A DNA stretch of 64,000 bases from Actinomyces sp. 432 (GTDB taxonomy: Bacteria > Actinomycetota > Actinomycetes > Actinomycetales > Actinomycetaceae), in contig NZ_CP025249.1 in assembly GCF_009930875.1 (NCBI RefSeq), positions 1,922,001-1,986,000 on the forward strand, given 5' to 3'. A model generated the notes under the pieces. That model saw nothing but the letters and a program-made list of their open reading frames with translations, did not search any database and had not been told where the DNA came from. The position numbers were made by a program, and so were the translations under genes. Below are positions 47,242-57,067 of this stretch, in pieces; positions within the stretch are counted from its first letter, which is position 1, and every line of letters begins with the position of its first letter.

Positions 47242-49390
47242 GGTACTTCTCCGTCATGGTGCGGACCGAGTGCTCCCCAGCCGTGCGTACCGCGCCGGCG
47301 CTGAGCCGGACATACCTTTCCGGATCGTTCCAGATGGCGTGGATGGCCGTTGCCGCCTGCTGCGGGTCAGGTGGCACCAGGACCCCGTTGGCATCATCGA
47401 CGACGATGTCGGGAACCCCGCCCGCCGGCGTCGCCACGGCCGGCAGGCCGGCCGCCATCGCCTCAATGAGGCTCATCGGCTGTCCCTCGTAGTCCGACAG
47501 CAGCACGAATATGTCGGATTCCCTGAAGAACGCGACCGGGTCGCGCTGCAGCCCGGCGAAGTGGACGCGGCCGACCAGTCCCAGGTCACGGGTCTGCGCC
47601 TCCAGTTGCGGGCGCAGGGGCCCGTCTCCAACCAGCGTGAGCGAGGCATCAGCGCCAAGCCGCACGATCTCAGCCAGGGTCTCCAGCAGCAGGGACAGGT
47701 TCTTGGCCGGCACCATCCGTGCCACGCACAGCAGCCGCACCGGGCCTCCGCGCCCGGTACGCGGCTCGCACCGGAAGTGACCGACGTCGACGCCGTTGCC
47801 CACGATCGGAACGGCCTTCGGCTCCAGCGCGTACTCGCGGCACACCGAGTCGCGAACTTGCCCGGTCAGTGCGACCGGCACCACCCCGTGGGTGAAGGCC
47901 AGGTGGTTGAAGCGCCGCAGGCCGCGGCGCCGCGTCTCCTTCGTGGCCAGGTTGTGGACCGTGTGGATGATGCGGGCTCCACTGCCGGACATGCGTACCG
48001 CGGGCACCACGTACTGAAGTACCGGCAGGTGGGAGTGCACGACCGTGGGGGCGAATTCCCGGATCTGCCGCCGCAGCGCTAGGACCGTGCGGGGATCTGG
48101 GCCCGAGGCCTTGTTGAGGGCGACGACGTCGATGCCGGCCTGCCGCATGCGCTCTCCCACGTCGGTGTCCGCCCCGTGCAGACTGACCACCCGCACCGGG
48201 ATCTGCGCCGCGACCAGCTCGCGGGCAAGGCCCAGAACCATGGTTTCGGCGCCGCCAGTGCTCAGCCCGTGTATAACCAGTAGCACCCGCATCCCGTCGG
48301 CCGGAGCCCGCCGTTCGGCGCTGAGTCGTGGGGCACCGGCGTCGAGTGTGCGGATGATCTGCGCAACCACCTCCTGGGAGGAGTAGTTGGCGGCGCGGGC
48401 GTGGATGCCCCGGCGCATGGCTCCCACCTCGGCCGTGGGCAGCGCGAGGAATCGGCTCAGCGCCTCGCGCAACTGGCCCGGCTGGTCGTAGTCGTAGCTC
48501 AGCCCGGTGACACCGTCTTGCAGCATTTCGCTGTAATACGGCCACCTGCTGGCCACCACCGGCAGGCCCGCGGCCATGGCGTCGATAATGGTTCCGGGCA
48601 CGCCCTCACCGGGCCACTGCGTTGGGAAGAGCAGTGCGTAGTAATCGCGCAGAATTCTGGCTCCCTGGTCGGGGGCCGCCTGGCCCGCGTAGCGGACGCA
48701 CGGATGAGCATTGACGAGCCTGCGGAACTCTTCCGCATAGTCGGGGTCCAGCGGCCCGTAGATGTCCAGGACGGCCTTGTCCTCGCCGGCGTCGGCGTTG
48801 ATGGCGCAGACCGCCTGGATTGCGTTCGTAATGCCTTTCAGGGGCGTGACACGGCTGAAGGTGCACAGCCGCACCGGGTGGTCGTCCGGTACGGGGGACG
48901 CGCTTGGCGGGATGCTCAGGTCCTTGAAGTTGGGGAGGTAGACCGCGTTGATGACGCCGAGCTCACGCAGCCTGTCCGCCAGGGCGCGGCTCTCAACCCA
49001 GTTAACGGCGAAGCTGTTGAGCTGCTTGACCAGCCTGCCACCGCCGTCCCTTGCGACGTCAGCGGCAAGCCTGCCTCCGATGAGACTGTGGTAAATGCGC
49101 TTGCCGCGCAGCCGCGCGGCAGCCGCGAGAATCGGGAACAGGGCGCGTCGGCCGCCGGCAGACAGGAGCACGACGACGTCATCGCAGTTTCGCAGGCACC
49201 GCGCCAGCTCCCGGGCGACCTGGGGAGCACGGCGGCGATAGTCGCGAGTATCTACCGTCAGGATGCTCTCAGCACCGTAGTGGGACACCAGGTGGCGGTA
49301 GAGGGTACGGGTCTTGACGGTCTGGCCGTCTAGTAGCGCGCCGGAGGGGTCGACGCGCCCGACTACCCCGATCTTCCTTGTGCGCATCAC
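47225..49390 (-). CDS. Tandem GT4-family glycosyltransferase (two domains fused)
   Basis: The 721-residue protein has two complete GT4-type glycosyltransferase domains. Domain 1 (1-350) includes RLCTFSRVTPLKGITNAIQA and the E-X7-E-like DAMAAGLPVVASRW. Domain 2 (about 365-721) starts MRVLLVIHGLSTGGAETMVL and includes LLCVARMVPAKNLSLLLETL and LIEAMAAGLPAVATPAGGVP. No stop or frame change separates them. Starts GTG 49390 or ATG 49387 overlap the upstream stop. Each domain probably adds one sugar to the repeat unit, though acceptors are unknown. Confidence 0.88.
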   Translation of the reverse strand: MMRTRKIGVVGRVDPSGALLDGQTVKTRTLYRHLVSHYGAESILTVDTRDYRRRAPQVARELARCLRNCDDVVVLLSAGGRRALFPILAAAARLRGKRIYHSLIGGRLAADVARDGGGRLVKQLNSFAVNWVESRALADRLRELGVINAVYLPNFKDLSIPPSASPVPDDHPVRLCTFSRVTPLKGITNAIQAVCAINADAGEDKAVLDIYGPLDPDYAEEFRRLVNAHPCVRYAGQAAPDQGARILRDYYALLFPTQWPGEGVPGTIIDAMAAGLPVVASRWPYYSEMLQDGVTGLSYDYDQPGQLREALSRFLALPTAEVGAMRRGIHARAANYSSQEVVAQIIRTLDAGAPRLSAERRAPADGMRVLLVIHGLSTGGAETMVLGLARELVAAQIPVRVVSLHGADTDVGERMRQAGIDVVALNKASGPDPRTVLALRRQIREFAPTVVHSHLPVLQYVVPAVRMSGSGARIIHTVHNLATKETRRRGLRRFNHLAFTHGVVPVALTGQVRDSVCREYALEPKAVPIVGNGVDVGHFRCEPRTGRGGPVRLLCVARMVPAKNLSLLLETLAEIVRLGADASLTLVGDGPLRPQLEAQTRDLGLVGRVHFAGLQRDPVAFFRESDIFVLLSDYEGQPMSLIEAMAAGLPAVATPAGGVPDIVVDDANGVLVPPDPQQAATAIHAIWNDPERYVRLSAGAVRTAGEHSVRTMTEKYLELYR

Positions 49391-50337
49391 AGCATCACGC
49401 CCCGGAACGGCTGCCTCGCCGGAAGAGTGATGCGGCTGCCCAGCTCCGCGTCGTAGGCCGCCGGGGCCAAGCGGGGCAACCCGTTGGAACTGGTGAAGGT
49501 GACCTCGCCGACATAGAGGCGGCCGGCGACCTCATAGAAGTCGACCCGCGCCAGGGAGAACCCGCGGGAGAGCTCTGTGGTGATGGCGAGCATCTCCTCC
49601 AGGCGCTTCGGGCGGGGCAGCACGTCCTCGGCTACGCCGTCGTCGTAGCGAGAGTTGTAGCGGAACGGAGCCTTGCTCCAGTCAGGCAGGAAGGTGAGCA
49701 TGCGCTCGCCGGTGAAACGGCCGTCAACGGTAATGGCGAACTGGACCTCGCCATCGAAGGCCACGAACTTGTAGTCGCGCAGGCCCCCGCTCTCATCCTG
49801 CAGGAACTGCTCGGCAACGATACGTGGCTCGCAGTACTCGTAGTGCAGCTCGAAACCGCCCGTCATGGCCATGCGCCGCCCCAGCCAGCGGGCCAGCTGA
49901 CGCCGTGAGCGGGCCTCATGCAGCCGCCGCTTATCAGGCACGACGATGTTCCAGCCGGAACCGTGGGTAGCCTTGATCACGTACCTGTCGGGCAGCGCAT
50001 CGAAGTCGATATCGTCAGCCGACTCCCAGACCCCGAGCAGCGGCACCAGGTACTCTCCGCCAATTTTGGCTGCGACGACTTCTCGCATAAGGAATTTGTC
50101 CGCCAGCCGCCCCTTGACGGGCGTCGAGTCATACAGCTTCAGCCACTGCGCCTTTTCCGTAAAGGTGTGCGGATCATCCAGGTCGCAGGTACGGCCGGTC
50201 GAAAGCCGGTACCAACGCTCAAGGGCCTGCCGGTACTGCCGCGGCTCCAGGCGGCAGTTACGCCGGTAGACGGCGTCGCGCAGAATGTCTTGTGCAGCGC
50301 CGGGAAGTAGATTCCGGGCCAAGTCCTTCACAGTCAC
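49387..50337 (-). CDS. TupA-like ATP-grasp protein (copy 1)
   Basis: The 316-residue protein matches the TupA-like ATP-grasp family: LSTGRTCDLDDPHTFTEKAQ, WLKLYDSTPVKGRLADKFLM, YLVPLLGVWESADDIDFDAL, then ATP-grasp features (YVIKATHGSGWNIVV, ARVDFYEVAGRLYVGEVTFT). Members are found in polysaccharide and teichuronopeptide clusters and may join amino acids or peptides to sugars. It overlaps the next paralog by TAGTG and the glycosyltransferase by GTGATG-type overlap. It resembles the copy upstream across its whole length, so it arose by duplication. Confidence 0.85.
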   Translation of the reverse strand: MTVKDLARNLLPGAAQDILRDAVYRRNCRLEPRQYRQALERWYRLSTGRTCDLDDPHTFTEKAQWLKLYDSTPVKGRLADKFLMREVVAAKIGGEYLVPLLGVWESADDIDFDALPDRYVIKATHGSGWNIVVPDKRRLHEARSRRQLARWLGRRMAMTGGFELHYEYCEPRIVAEQFLQDESGGLRDYKFVAFDGEVQFAITVDGRFTGERMLTFLPDWSKAPFRYNSRYDDGVAEDVLPRPKRLEEMLAITTELSRGFSLARVDFYEVAGRLYVGEVTFTSSNGLPRLAPAAYDAELGSRITLPARQPFRGVML

Positions 50338-51281
50338 TACAGCATTACCCCCCGAAACGGCTTCTTATCAGGCAGCACGATACGGTCGCCCAGCTCCACG
50401 TTGTAGCGCTTGGGCGCGAACCAAGTCAGGCCATTAGAATCGGTGAAGGTAATCTCGCCCAGATACACATGCCCCTCCACCTCGTAGAAATCCACCCGTG
50501 CCAGGGCGAAGTCGCCCCCGATTGCGCTGGCGATCTCAAGCATCTGCGCCAAGCCCGCAGGCTTCTCAAGCGACTGCGCGGGCCCCGGGTCTCCCCCGTA
50601 ATGAAAGGGCGCCCTGCTCCAGTCCGGAAGGTAGGTGCGTATGCTCGGCGTGGGGGTGAAGCGGCCAGAGACGCAGACAATGAACTGCACCTTGCCGTTG
50701 AAGGTCATCACCTTGTAGTCGCGCAGGCCTCCGCTGTCGTCTCGCAGCAGCGGTTCGCAGACGACGCGTGGTTGGCAGTACTCGTAGTGCAGCTCGAAGC
50801 CGCCGGTCATGGCGGCACGGGTGCGCAGCCACGCCGCCAGGCGGCGTCTGGCCGCGACCGTATCCAGCTTGCGTGCGTCCGGCACCACGATGTTCCACCG
50901 GGTGCCGTGCGTCGCCTTCAGCACGAAGGCGCGTGGCAGGGCGGCGAAGTCGATCTGCTCGGCGCGTTCCCACACCCCCAGCAACGGGACGAGGTACTCG
51001 GAGCCCACGCGCTGGGCAGACCACTCGCGCATGAGGAACTTGTCCGCCAGCCGCCCCTTCAGCGGCGTGGAGTCGTACAGCTTCAGCCACTGGATCTTCT
51101 CGCCGACTGTGCGCGGATCGTCCAGGTTGCAACGATGCCCGGTCGACAACAGGTACCACCGCTCCAGCTCTGCGCGGTAACGCCTCAGCGGCAGAGCGCA
51201 GTTGTGGCGGTAGATCCTCTGCCGCAGCCCCGCCTCCGCCCGGCCGGACAGCAGCGACTGGGTCATTTCCTTGACAGTCAC
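50337..51281 (-). CDS. TupA-like ATP-grasp protein (copy 2)
   Basis: The 314-residue protein is a paralog of the next gene with the same motif order (GEKIQWLKLYDSTPLKGRLA, YLVPLLGVWERAEQIDFAAL, FVLKATHGTRWNIVVP, ARVDFYEVEGHVYLGEITFT). Copy 2 has THGTRWN where copy 1 has THGSGWN in the ATP-binding loop, so specificity or activity may differ. GTG 51281 follows AGGAGA and is chosen over the longer frame, which runs into the upstream glycosyltransferase in a nonsense frame. Confidence 0.85.
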   Translation of the reverse strand: MTVKEMTQSLLSGRAEAGLRQRIYRHNCALPLRRYRAELERWYLLSTGHRCNLDDPRTVGEKIQWLKLYDSTPLKGRLADKFLMREWSAQRVGSEYLVPLLGVWERAEQIDFAALPRAFVLKATHGTRWNIVVPDARKLDTVAARRRLAAWLRTRAAMTGGFELHYEYCQPRVVCEPLLRDDSGGLRDYKVMTFNGKVQFIVCVSGRFTPTPSIRTYLPDWSRAPFHYGGDPGPAQSLEKPAGLAQMLEIASAIGGDFALARVDFYEVEGHVYLGEITFTDSNGLTWFAPKRYNVELGDRIVLPDKKPFRGVML

Positions 51282-52135
51282 TTGCCTTTTCTCCTCTTCA
51301 GCGCGGCATGAAACAGCTGCCATGACAGGCAGTAGGCCGCGTAACTGCGGGAGATACCCTCTACATTGCGGTAGAGGTTCCAGGTTCTTTTTACCGCCTT
51401 CACCTTGTCGCTGGACAAGGACCCGGCGGTCTTGCGGTATTTCGCCAGGCACTCGTCCAGCCCGTAGATCCGGTACCCGCGCTTCATTACCTGCAGCCAC
51501 GTAGCGGCGTCCTGGCCGCGGCGCAGGTCAGGCATTACGAGCAGGCCGGGATCCACGCGCTCGGTGTCGAACAGGATGGTGAGCGTGCAGGTGAGCGTAT
51601 TCTTCAGAAATTCGCTGTAACCGATCGACTCTGGAACGTGCACGTAGTTGCGGTGCGCGCCGTCCTCCTCGATCGTCTCGTAGGAGGCGATACAGGCCGC
51701 CAGCCCGCGCGCAGACATGAACGCAATCTGGCGCTCGAGCTTGCGGGGAGCCCACTGGTCGTCCGCGTCCAGATACGCGATGTACCGGCCGCGCGCCCGG
51801 GCAAGAGCCAGGTTGCGGGCCTGGGCCACCCCCCGGTTGGCGGGCTGCGCGAGCACCTGCACCCGGGGATCTGCGGCGGCACGCTCCTGGGCCAGCGCAA
51901 GCGTGCGGTCCCGGGAGGCGTCATCGACCACCAGCACCTCAAGGTCCGGCATGCTTTGGGCCAGGACGGAGTCCAGCGCCTGGTTGATATGCCGCTCGGA
52001 GTTGAACGCGGGCACAATCACCGAGACAAGCGGCTTGCGCTCGTCGTTGAGCTTTTTTTCTTCGGCTGGGACGATGCTATGGCGCAACGGCGGGCTTTTG
52101 CGAGTCACCGATTCCTCCACATTTAAATGGAACAA
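51278..52135 (-). CDS. GT2-family glycosyltransferase
   Basis: The 285-residue protein has the GT-A fold: VSVIVPAFNSERHINQALDS, the nucleotide-binding VLVVDDASRDRT, GVAQARNLALARARGRYIAY and the DXD-type motif LDADDQW. Its 3' end overlaps the next gene's GTG by ATGA-like 4 nt. It is the first gene in the cluster and follows a long promoter region. Donor and acceptor sugars are unknown. Confidence 0.88.
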   Translation of the reverse strand: MFHLNVEESVTRKSPPLRHSIVPAEEKKLNDERKPLVSVIVPAFNSERHINQALDSVLAQSMPDLEVLVVDDASRDRTLALAQERAAADPRVQVLAQPANRGVAQARNLALARARGRYIAYLDADDQWAPRKLERQIAFMSARGLAACIASYETIEEDGAHRNYVHVPESIGYSEFLKNTLTCTLTILFDTERVDPGLLVMPDLRRGQDAATWLQVMKRGYRIYGLDECLAKYRKTAGSLSSDKVKAVKRTWNLYRNVEGISRSYAAYCLSWQLFHAALKRRKGK

Positions 52136-52432
52136 CCTTGACGGGCGGCAGCCCGGCAGGGAATGAGAATCCCTGGCAGATACGTGTTGGGAGAATCGGG
52201 TCAGGGATGAGGCGTCGCGTCAGGGCCTGGCGGACACTTCTTTTCTCGGGTGCGATCTGTTCGCAGTACAGAGGCTAGCGTGCTTGTATAGCGATTTCAT
52301 AGGCAGACCGGTCACGGTTCCACCCCTAAAAAAGCAACCCCTAAGTCACTAATTAAGGATTACCAATATATACAGGCATAATTCATAGGCGCGATCCAAT
52401 AGTCGCCTGGTCTATGCCTGCTGCCGCTCGCA
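52136..52432. promoter_or_regulatory. AT-rich promoter region of the polysaccharide cluster
   Basis: This stretch is the most AT-rich of the window, including AAAAAAG and TATATATAC near 52330-52380. On the minus strand TATACA near 52285 could be a -10 box for the GT2 gene, with a weak -35 about 18 bases upstream. The AT bias is unlike the surrounding DNA and suggests foreign origin of the cluster or a regulated promoter. No ORF is seen. Confidence 0.5.
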
Positions 52433-52486
52433 CCGCGGCGGGGGCAGCGGCTGCGGTCTCCCTTGCAGCCGCTGCCCCCGCCGCGG
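52433..52486 (-). terminator. Large hairpin after ileS
   Basis: Perfect 22-base arms (52433-52454 and 52465-52486, CCGCGGCGGGGGCAGCGGCT... ) with a 10-base loop lie 12 nt beyond the ileS stop. It is the likely ileS terminator and also shields the polysaccharide promoter. No U-run follows. Confidence 0.85.
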
Positions 52487-52498
52487 GCGAGGCGCGCC

Positions 52499-55400
52499 TC
52501 AGGCTCGCGCCACGGTGGCGCTGGGGGCGTCGACGTCGGCGGTAACCACCTGCAGCTCCACGCAGCTGACCTCCCGCTTGATCAGGTCCAGGTGGGCGCC
52601 GGTCCAGGCCTGCTTGTCCGCCGGCACAGTCAGCGTCGCGCGCGCCGGCTCGCCGATGTTCAGCCCGGCAGCCTTGCGCTCGTCCATGAGCAGCCGGACC
52701 AGGTCACGGGCCCAGCCCTCGGCCTCCAGGTCGGCGTCGAGCGCGGTGTCCAGCACCACGAAGGCGCCCGAGGGCAGCACCGTGGCGGACAGGGCGTCGT
52801 CGCTGACCTCGATCCGCGTGGACAGGGTGAAGGTCGAGTCCTCGGCCTCCAGGATCACCGGGACGCCGTCGAGCAGGACCGTGCCGAAGCGCACGTCGCC
52901 GTCCGCGGTGACCTCCCACTCCCCCGCCTTGACCGCGGCGAAGAGCTTGGAGGTCAGCTTGCGGACCTGCGGCGCGAAGGCGCGCGGGTTGAGGGCCAGT
53001 TCCTCGGTCAGCTCGTAGCCGGCGTCGGTGGCGTCCACCACCCGCACCTGCTTGACGTTGACCTCGTCAGCAATCAGCCCCGCGAAGGGCGCCAGGCCGG
53101 CCGGGTCGGCGGTGGCAATGGTGAGGGTTCGCAGGGGCTGGCGCACGCGCAGCTTCTCGGCCTTGCGCAGGCTCAGCGCCGCAGAGACCGCATCGCGTGC
53201 CTCGTCCATCGCGCTGACGAGCGCGGGATCGGCCACGTGCTCGGGCAGGACCGGCCAGTCCGCCAGGTGCACGGAGCGCTCCCCGGTCAGCCCGCGGTAG
53301 ATCTCCTCCGCCAGCAACGGGGCCAGCGGTGCGATCACCTGCATGAGCACACGCAGCACGGTGGCAAGCGTGTCGAATGCCGGGCGGGACGCACTAGCCG
53401 ATGCACTCGTGAAGCGGACGCGGGAGGTGCGCAGGTACCAGTTGGTCAGCACGTCGATGAACTCACGCACCGTGTGAGTTGCACCGGTGACGTCGTAGGC
53501 ATCCATCTGCGCCGCCACGGTGATCGCCAGATCCCTGGTGCGGGCCAGGACATAGCGGTCCATCACGTCTAGGGATCCCTTGGGACCGAACAGCGAGGGA
53601 TCAGCCAGGTCCACGCCCTCGGTGAGGTAACAGGCGCCATCCTCCCCGGCCTGGGCGGCGTACAGGCTGAAGAAGTACCAGGTGTTCCATAGCGGCAGCA
53701 TCACCTGGCGTACCGTGTCGCGGATGGCCTTGTTGGTGACGGACAGGTTGCCGCCGCGCACCACCGGGGAGGACAGCAGGAACCAGCGCATCGCGTCGGC
53801 CCCGTCGCGGTCGAAGACCTGCTGGACGTCGGGGTAGTTGCGCAGGGACTTGCTCATCTTCGCCCCGTCGTTGCCCAGCAGGATGCCGTGGGAGACGCAG
53901 GTGGTGAAGGCGGGGCGGTCGAACAGGGCGGTGGCCAGCACGTGCAGCGTGTAGAACCAGCCGCGGGTCTGCCCGACGTACTCCACGATGAAGTCGCCCG
54001 GGTTGTGGGACTCGAACCAGTCCACGTTCTCGAACGGGTAGTGCACCTGGGCGAAGGGCATGGACCCGGACTCGAACCAGCAGTCCAGCACGTCGGGGAT
54101 GCGGCGCATCATGGACCTGCCGGTGGGGTCATCCGGGTTGGGTCGCACCAGCGTGTCAATGAAGGGCCGGTGCAGGTCCTTGACCTCCACGCCGAAGTCG
54201 CGCTCCAGCTCCGCGAAGGACCCGTAGACGTCGGTGCGCGGGTAGGCCGGGTCGTCGCTCACCCACACGGGGATGGGCGATCCCCAGAAGCGGTTGCGGG
54301 AGATGGACCAGTCGCGGGCGCCGGTCAGCCAGTTGCCGAAGATGCCGTCCTTGACGTGCCCGGGCACCCAGGTGATCTCCTGGTTGAGCTCGACCATACG
54401 GTCGCGGATGGCGGTGACCTTCACGAACCAGCTGGAGACGGCCTTGTACATCAGCGGCTTGCGGCAGCGCCAGCAGTGCGGGTAGGAGTGCACGTAGGAC
54501 TGTTGACGCACCAGCACGGCGCGCACGGCCGCCTCGCGGCGGGCCAGTGGGCCGGTGCCATCGCGCAGGTCGGCGATGATCGGCTTGTTGGCGTCGAAGA
54601 TGTGCCTGCCGGCGTAATCGGGGACCTCGGAGGTGAACAGGCCGCCGTCGTCGACGGGGATGACCGTGCCGATGCCGTAGGGCTGGCAGGAGTACATGTC
54701 ATCCTCACCGAAGGCGGGTGCCAGGTGCACCAGGCCGGTGCCCTCGGTGGTGGTGACGTAGTCGGCGGTGATGATCTGCCAGGCCGCCGCCCCGGGGGCG
54801 GCTCCCTCCGCACGGTGGGCGGCGTCGTCGTAGTAGTCGTAGATGGGCACGTAGCGCACGCCGACCAGGTCGGTCCCCTTGTAGGTGGCCAGCACCTGCG
54901 GGTCCTCACCCAGCTCACGGGCGTAGGTTCCCAGCAGGTCGCGGGCGAGCAGCACATCCTGCCCGGCGACCGGGGAGTCGAGGTCGGCGTCCACGCGGAC
55001 GGTCACGTAGTCGACGTCGGGGCCGACGGCGACGGCGGAGTTGGACGGCAGGGTCCACGGAGTGGTGGTCCAGATCAGAGCCAGCTCCGGGGCGGCGTCG
55101 GGGTGGGCAGCATCCAGGCGCCGCTCCAGGCGCAGGCCCACCGTGACGGTGTTGTCCTGACGGTCCTGGTAGACGTCGTCATCCATCTTGAGCTCGTGGT
55201 TGCTCAGTGGCGTGCGGTCGTGCCAGCAGTAGGGCAGCACCCGGTAGCCCTGGTAGGCCAGGCCCTTGTCATACAGGGTCTTGAAGGCCCACATGACCGA
55301 CTCCATGTAAGTGGGGTCGAGGGTCTTGTAGTCGTTTTCGAAGTCCACCCAGCGGGCCTGGCGGGTGACGTAGTCCTCCCACTCCTTGGTGTAGCGCAGC

Positions 55401-55857
55401 ACCGACGTGCGGCAGGCCTCGTTGAACTTCTCGATGCCCAGGCCGCCGGGGCGGGTGATCTCGGTGACGTCGTCGATGCCGAGCTCGCGCTGAGCCTCCA
55501 GCTCGGCGGGCAGGCCGTGCGTGTCCCAACCGAAGCGGCGCTCCACGCGGCGGCCCTGCTGGGTCTGATAGCGGCCGACCGCGTCCTTGACGTAGCCGGT
55601 CAGCAGGTGCCCGTAGTGGGGCAGGCCGTTGGCGAAGGGCGGGCCGTCGTAGAAGACGAACTCATTGGAGTGGCCGTTGTCATCCAGCGCGGGGCGGGCG
55701 TCGATGGAGGCCTGGAAGGTGCCGTCCTGCTTCCAGTAGTCCAGGACGTCCTCCTCGATCGCCGGGAAGGAGGGGGACGGCTCGACCTTCTGGCCGGGGC
55801 GGTGCAGGGGTAGAAAGCGGCGCCCGGGTGCTGGGCGGCGGTGGGCTCTTCGGCCAT
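52499..55857 (-). pseudogene. ileS: Isoleucyl-tRNA synthetase, one frameshift near the N-terminus
   Basis: IleS charges tRNA-Ile and edits valine. The body (about 1100 residues) has the HIGH-like [11 protein letters not shown], the CP1 editing domain and [11 protein letters not shown], and ends with the anticodon-binding domain. The natural start is ATG 55857 ([17 protein letters not shown]), with GAGGCAAG upstream, but this frame changes at the GGGG run 55807-55810. Adding one base in that run joins AAFYP to [20 protein letters not shown]. Since IleS is essential, this is almost certainly a sequence error. A T-box leader precedes it. Confidence 0.93.
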
Positions 55858-55929
55858 TTGTCTTGCCTCGCGTCTCACTCGTAGTCGTTTGCGCCACTGG
55901 GCGCGGGATCCACGAGGACGACGCCGCTC

Positions 55930-56120
55930 CGACCGCCGGTACCCGGCGGTGGTGCCGCACCGCGGTACCACCTCGCTTGCCCGCTCCGGCAGCGCCGGGG
56001 CGGACCGCTTGATTCGCAGCTGTGACGGGCTGTCCCGTCCGGTTCTACTGGGGGCCGCGTACACAATGTGAACGCAGCCCGGTTCTTCCGGAGGCTCGCC
56101 GGTGATGGCCGGGTCGGCGC
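55930..56120 (-). ncRNA. T-box riboswitch leader of ileS (actinobacterial, translational type)
   Basis: On the minus strand the leader contains the T-box core AGGTGGTACCGCG (55973-55961), which pairs with the acceptor end of uncharged tRNA. Upstream stands the Stem I segment GGCCATCACCGGCGAGCCTC (around 56110-56091), with AUC at 56106-56104 as the candidate Ile specifier. This arrangement matches the compact Stem I type known for actinobacterial ileS, where tRNA binding exposes the ribosome site in place of transcription antitermination. The leader ends about 70 nt before the ileS start. No other regulation is visible. Confidence 0.88.
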
Positions 56121-56299
56121 CTGTGGCGGTGAGTGTAACCGCGCGGTGCCCGCACGACCATCCCCGGAGGCCTCCAGACGGAGTCGTGCTGGCCACACCG
56201 GCGTCAGGCGCAGGCGACAGGGACGCCCGCGGACCGTGGGACGGGGAGGCGGAGGACCTGTCTCGTCGGTTAATCCGTTGGGAAGCGGGACCCGGCCCC
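56121..56299. other. Intergenic region upstream of the ileS leader
   Basis: This stretch separates the ileS leader from the end of the SDR gene and should hold the ileS promoter. I see no clear promoter boxes, gene or repeat array. Confidence 0.4.
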
Positions 56300-57067
56300 T
56301 CACGCCCCCTCGCGCGCCACCAGCGTGTTGGAGGCCTGGGCCCGGGGCCGTACCACCATGGAGTCGATGTTGACGTGGGAGGGCAGCTCCAGCGTCCAGG
56401 CGATGCACTCGGCCACGTCCTGCGCGGTCAGCGGCTGGGCCACCCCGGCATAGACCTGGCGCGCCGCTTGGACGTCGCCGTGGAACCGGTTGAGGGAGAA
56501 CTCCTCGGTGGCAACCATGCCCGGAGCTATCTCAATGACGCGCACCGGCTCTCCCACCAGCTCCAGGCGCAGAGTGTTGGCGATGACCCGCTCGGCGTGT
56601 TTGGCCGCGACATACCCGGCCCCTCCGGGGTAGGTGTCATGGGCGGCGGTGGAGGTGAGAAAGACCAGGTCCCCGCCACGCTCGCGCAGACCCGGCAGGA
56701 AGACCTGGCTCACCCGCAGCGCCGCCAGCGCATTGCGCTCGTACATGGTCGCCCACTCCTGCGGGTCGCCCTGGGCCACGGGGTCGACGCCCAGCGCTCC
56801 ACCGGCGTTGTTGACCACGGCGTCTACCGGCCCGTCAGCCAGAACCTCGCGGGCGAGGCGGTCGACGTCATCGGGCACCTGGAGGTCGGCCGCCACCCAG
56901 GCGCAGCCGGTCTCCTCCGCCAGCGCCTCCAGCCGCTTCGCGCGCCGGGCGGTGGCCACCACCTGCCAGCCGTTGGAGCGCAGCCGCCTGACGGTGGCGG
57001 CGCCGATACCGGTGGAGGCGCCGGTAATCACGGCCCTGCGTGTGGATGGGGCAGTACTCGTGCTCAT
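56300..57067 (-). CDS. SDR-family oxidoreductase
   Basis: The 255-residue short-chain dehydrogenase has the NAD(P)-binding TGASTGIGAATVRRL, NNAGGALG, the catalytic Ser in LTSTAAH and the YVAAKHAER motif, and a C-terminal region DSMVVRPRAQ. The ATG at 57067 (MSTSTAPSTRRAVITGAS) is chosen because the fold begins there. An Arg after the glycine motif (TARRAKR) suggests NADP preference. The substrate is unknown. A copy of the dispersed element lies upstream. Confidence 0.9.
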   Translation of the reverse strand: MSTSTAPSTRRAVITGASTGIGAATVRRLRSNGWQVVATARRAKRLEALAEETGCAWVAADLQVPDDVDRLAREVLADGPVDAVVNNAGGALGVDPVAQGDPQEWATMYERNALAALRVSQVFLPGLRERGGDLVFLTSTAAHDTYPGGAGYVAAKHAERVIANTLRLELVGEPVRVIEIAPGMVATEEFSLNRFHGDVQAARQVYAGVAQPLTAQDVAECIAWTLELPSHVNIDSMVVRPRAQASNTLVAREGA

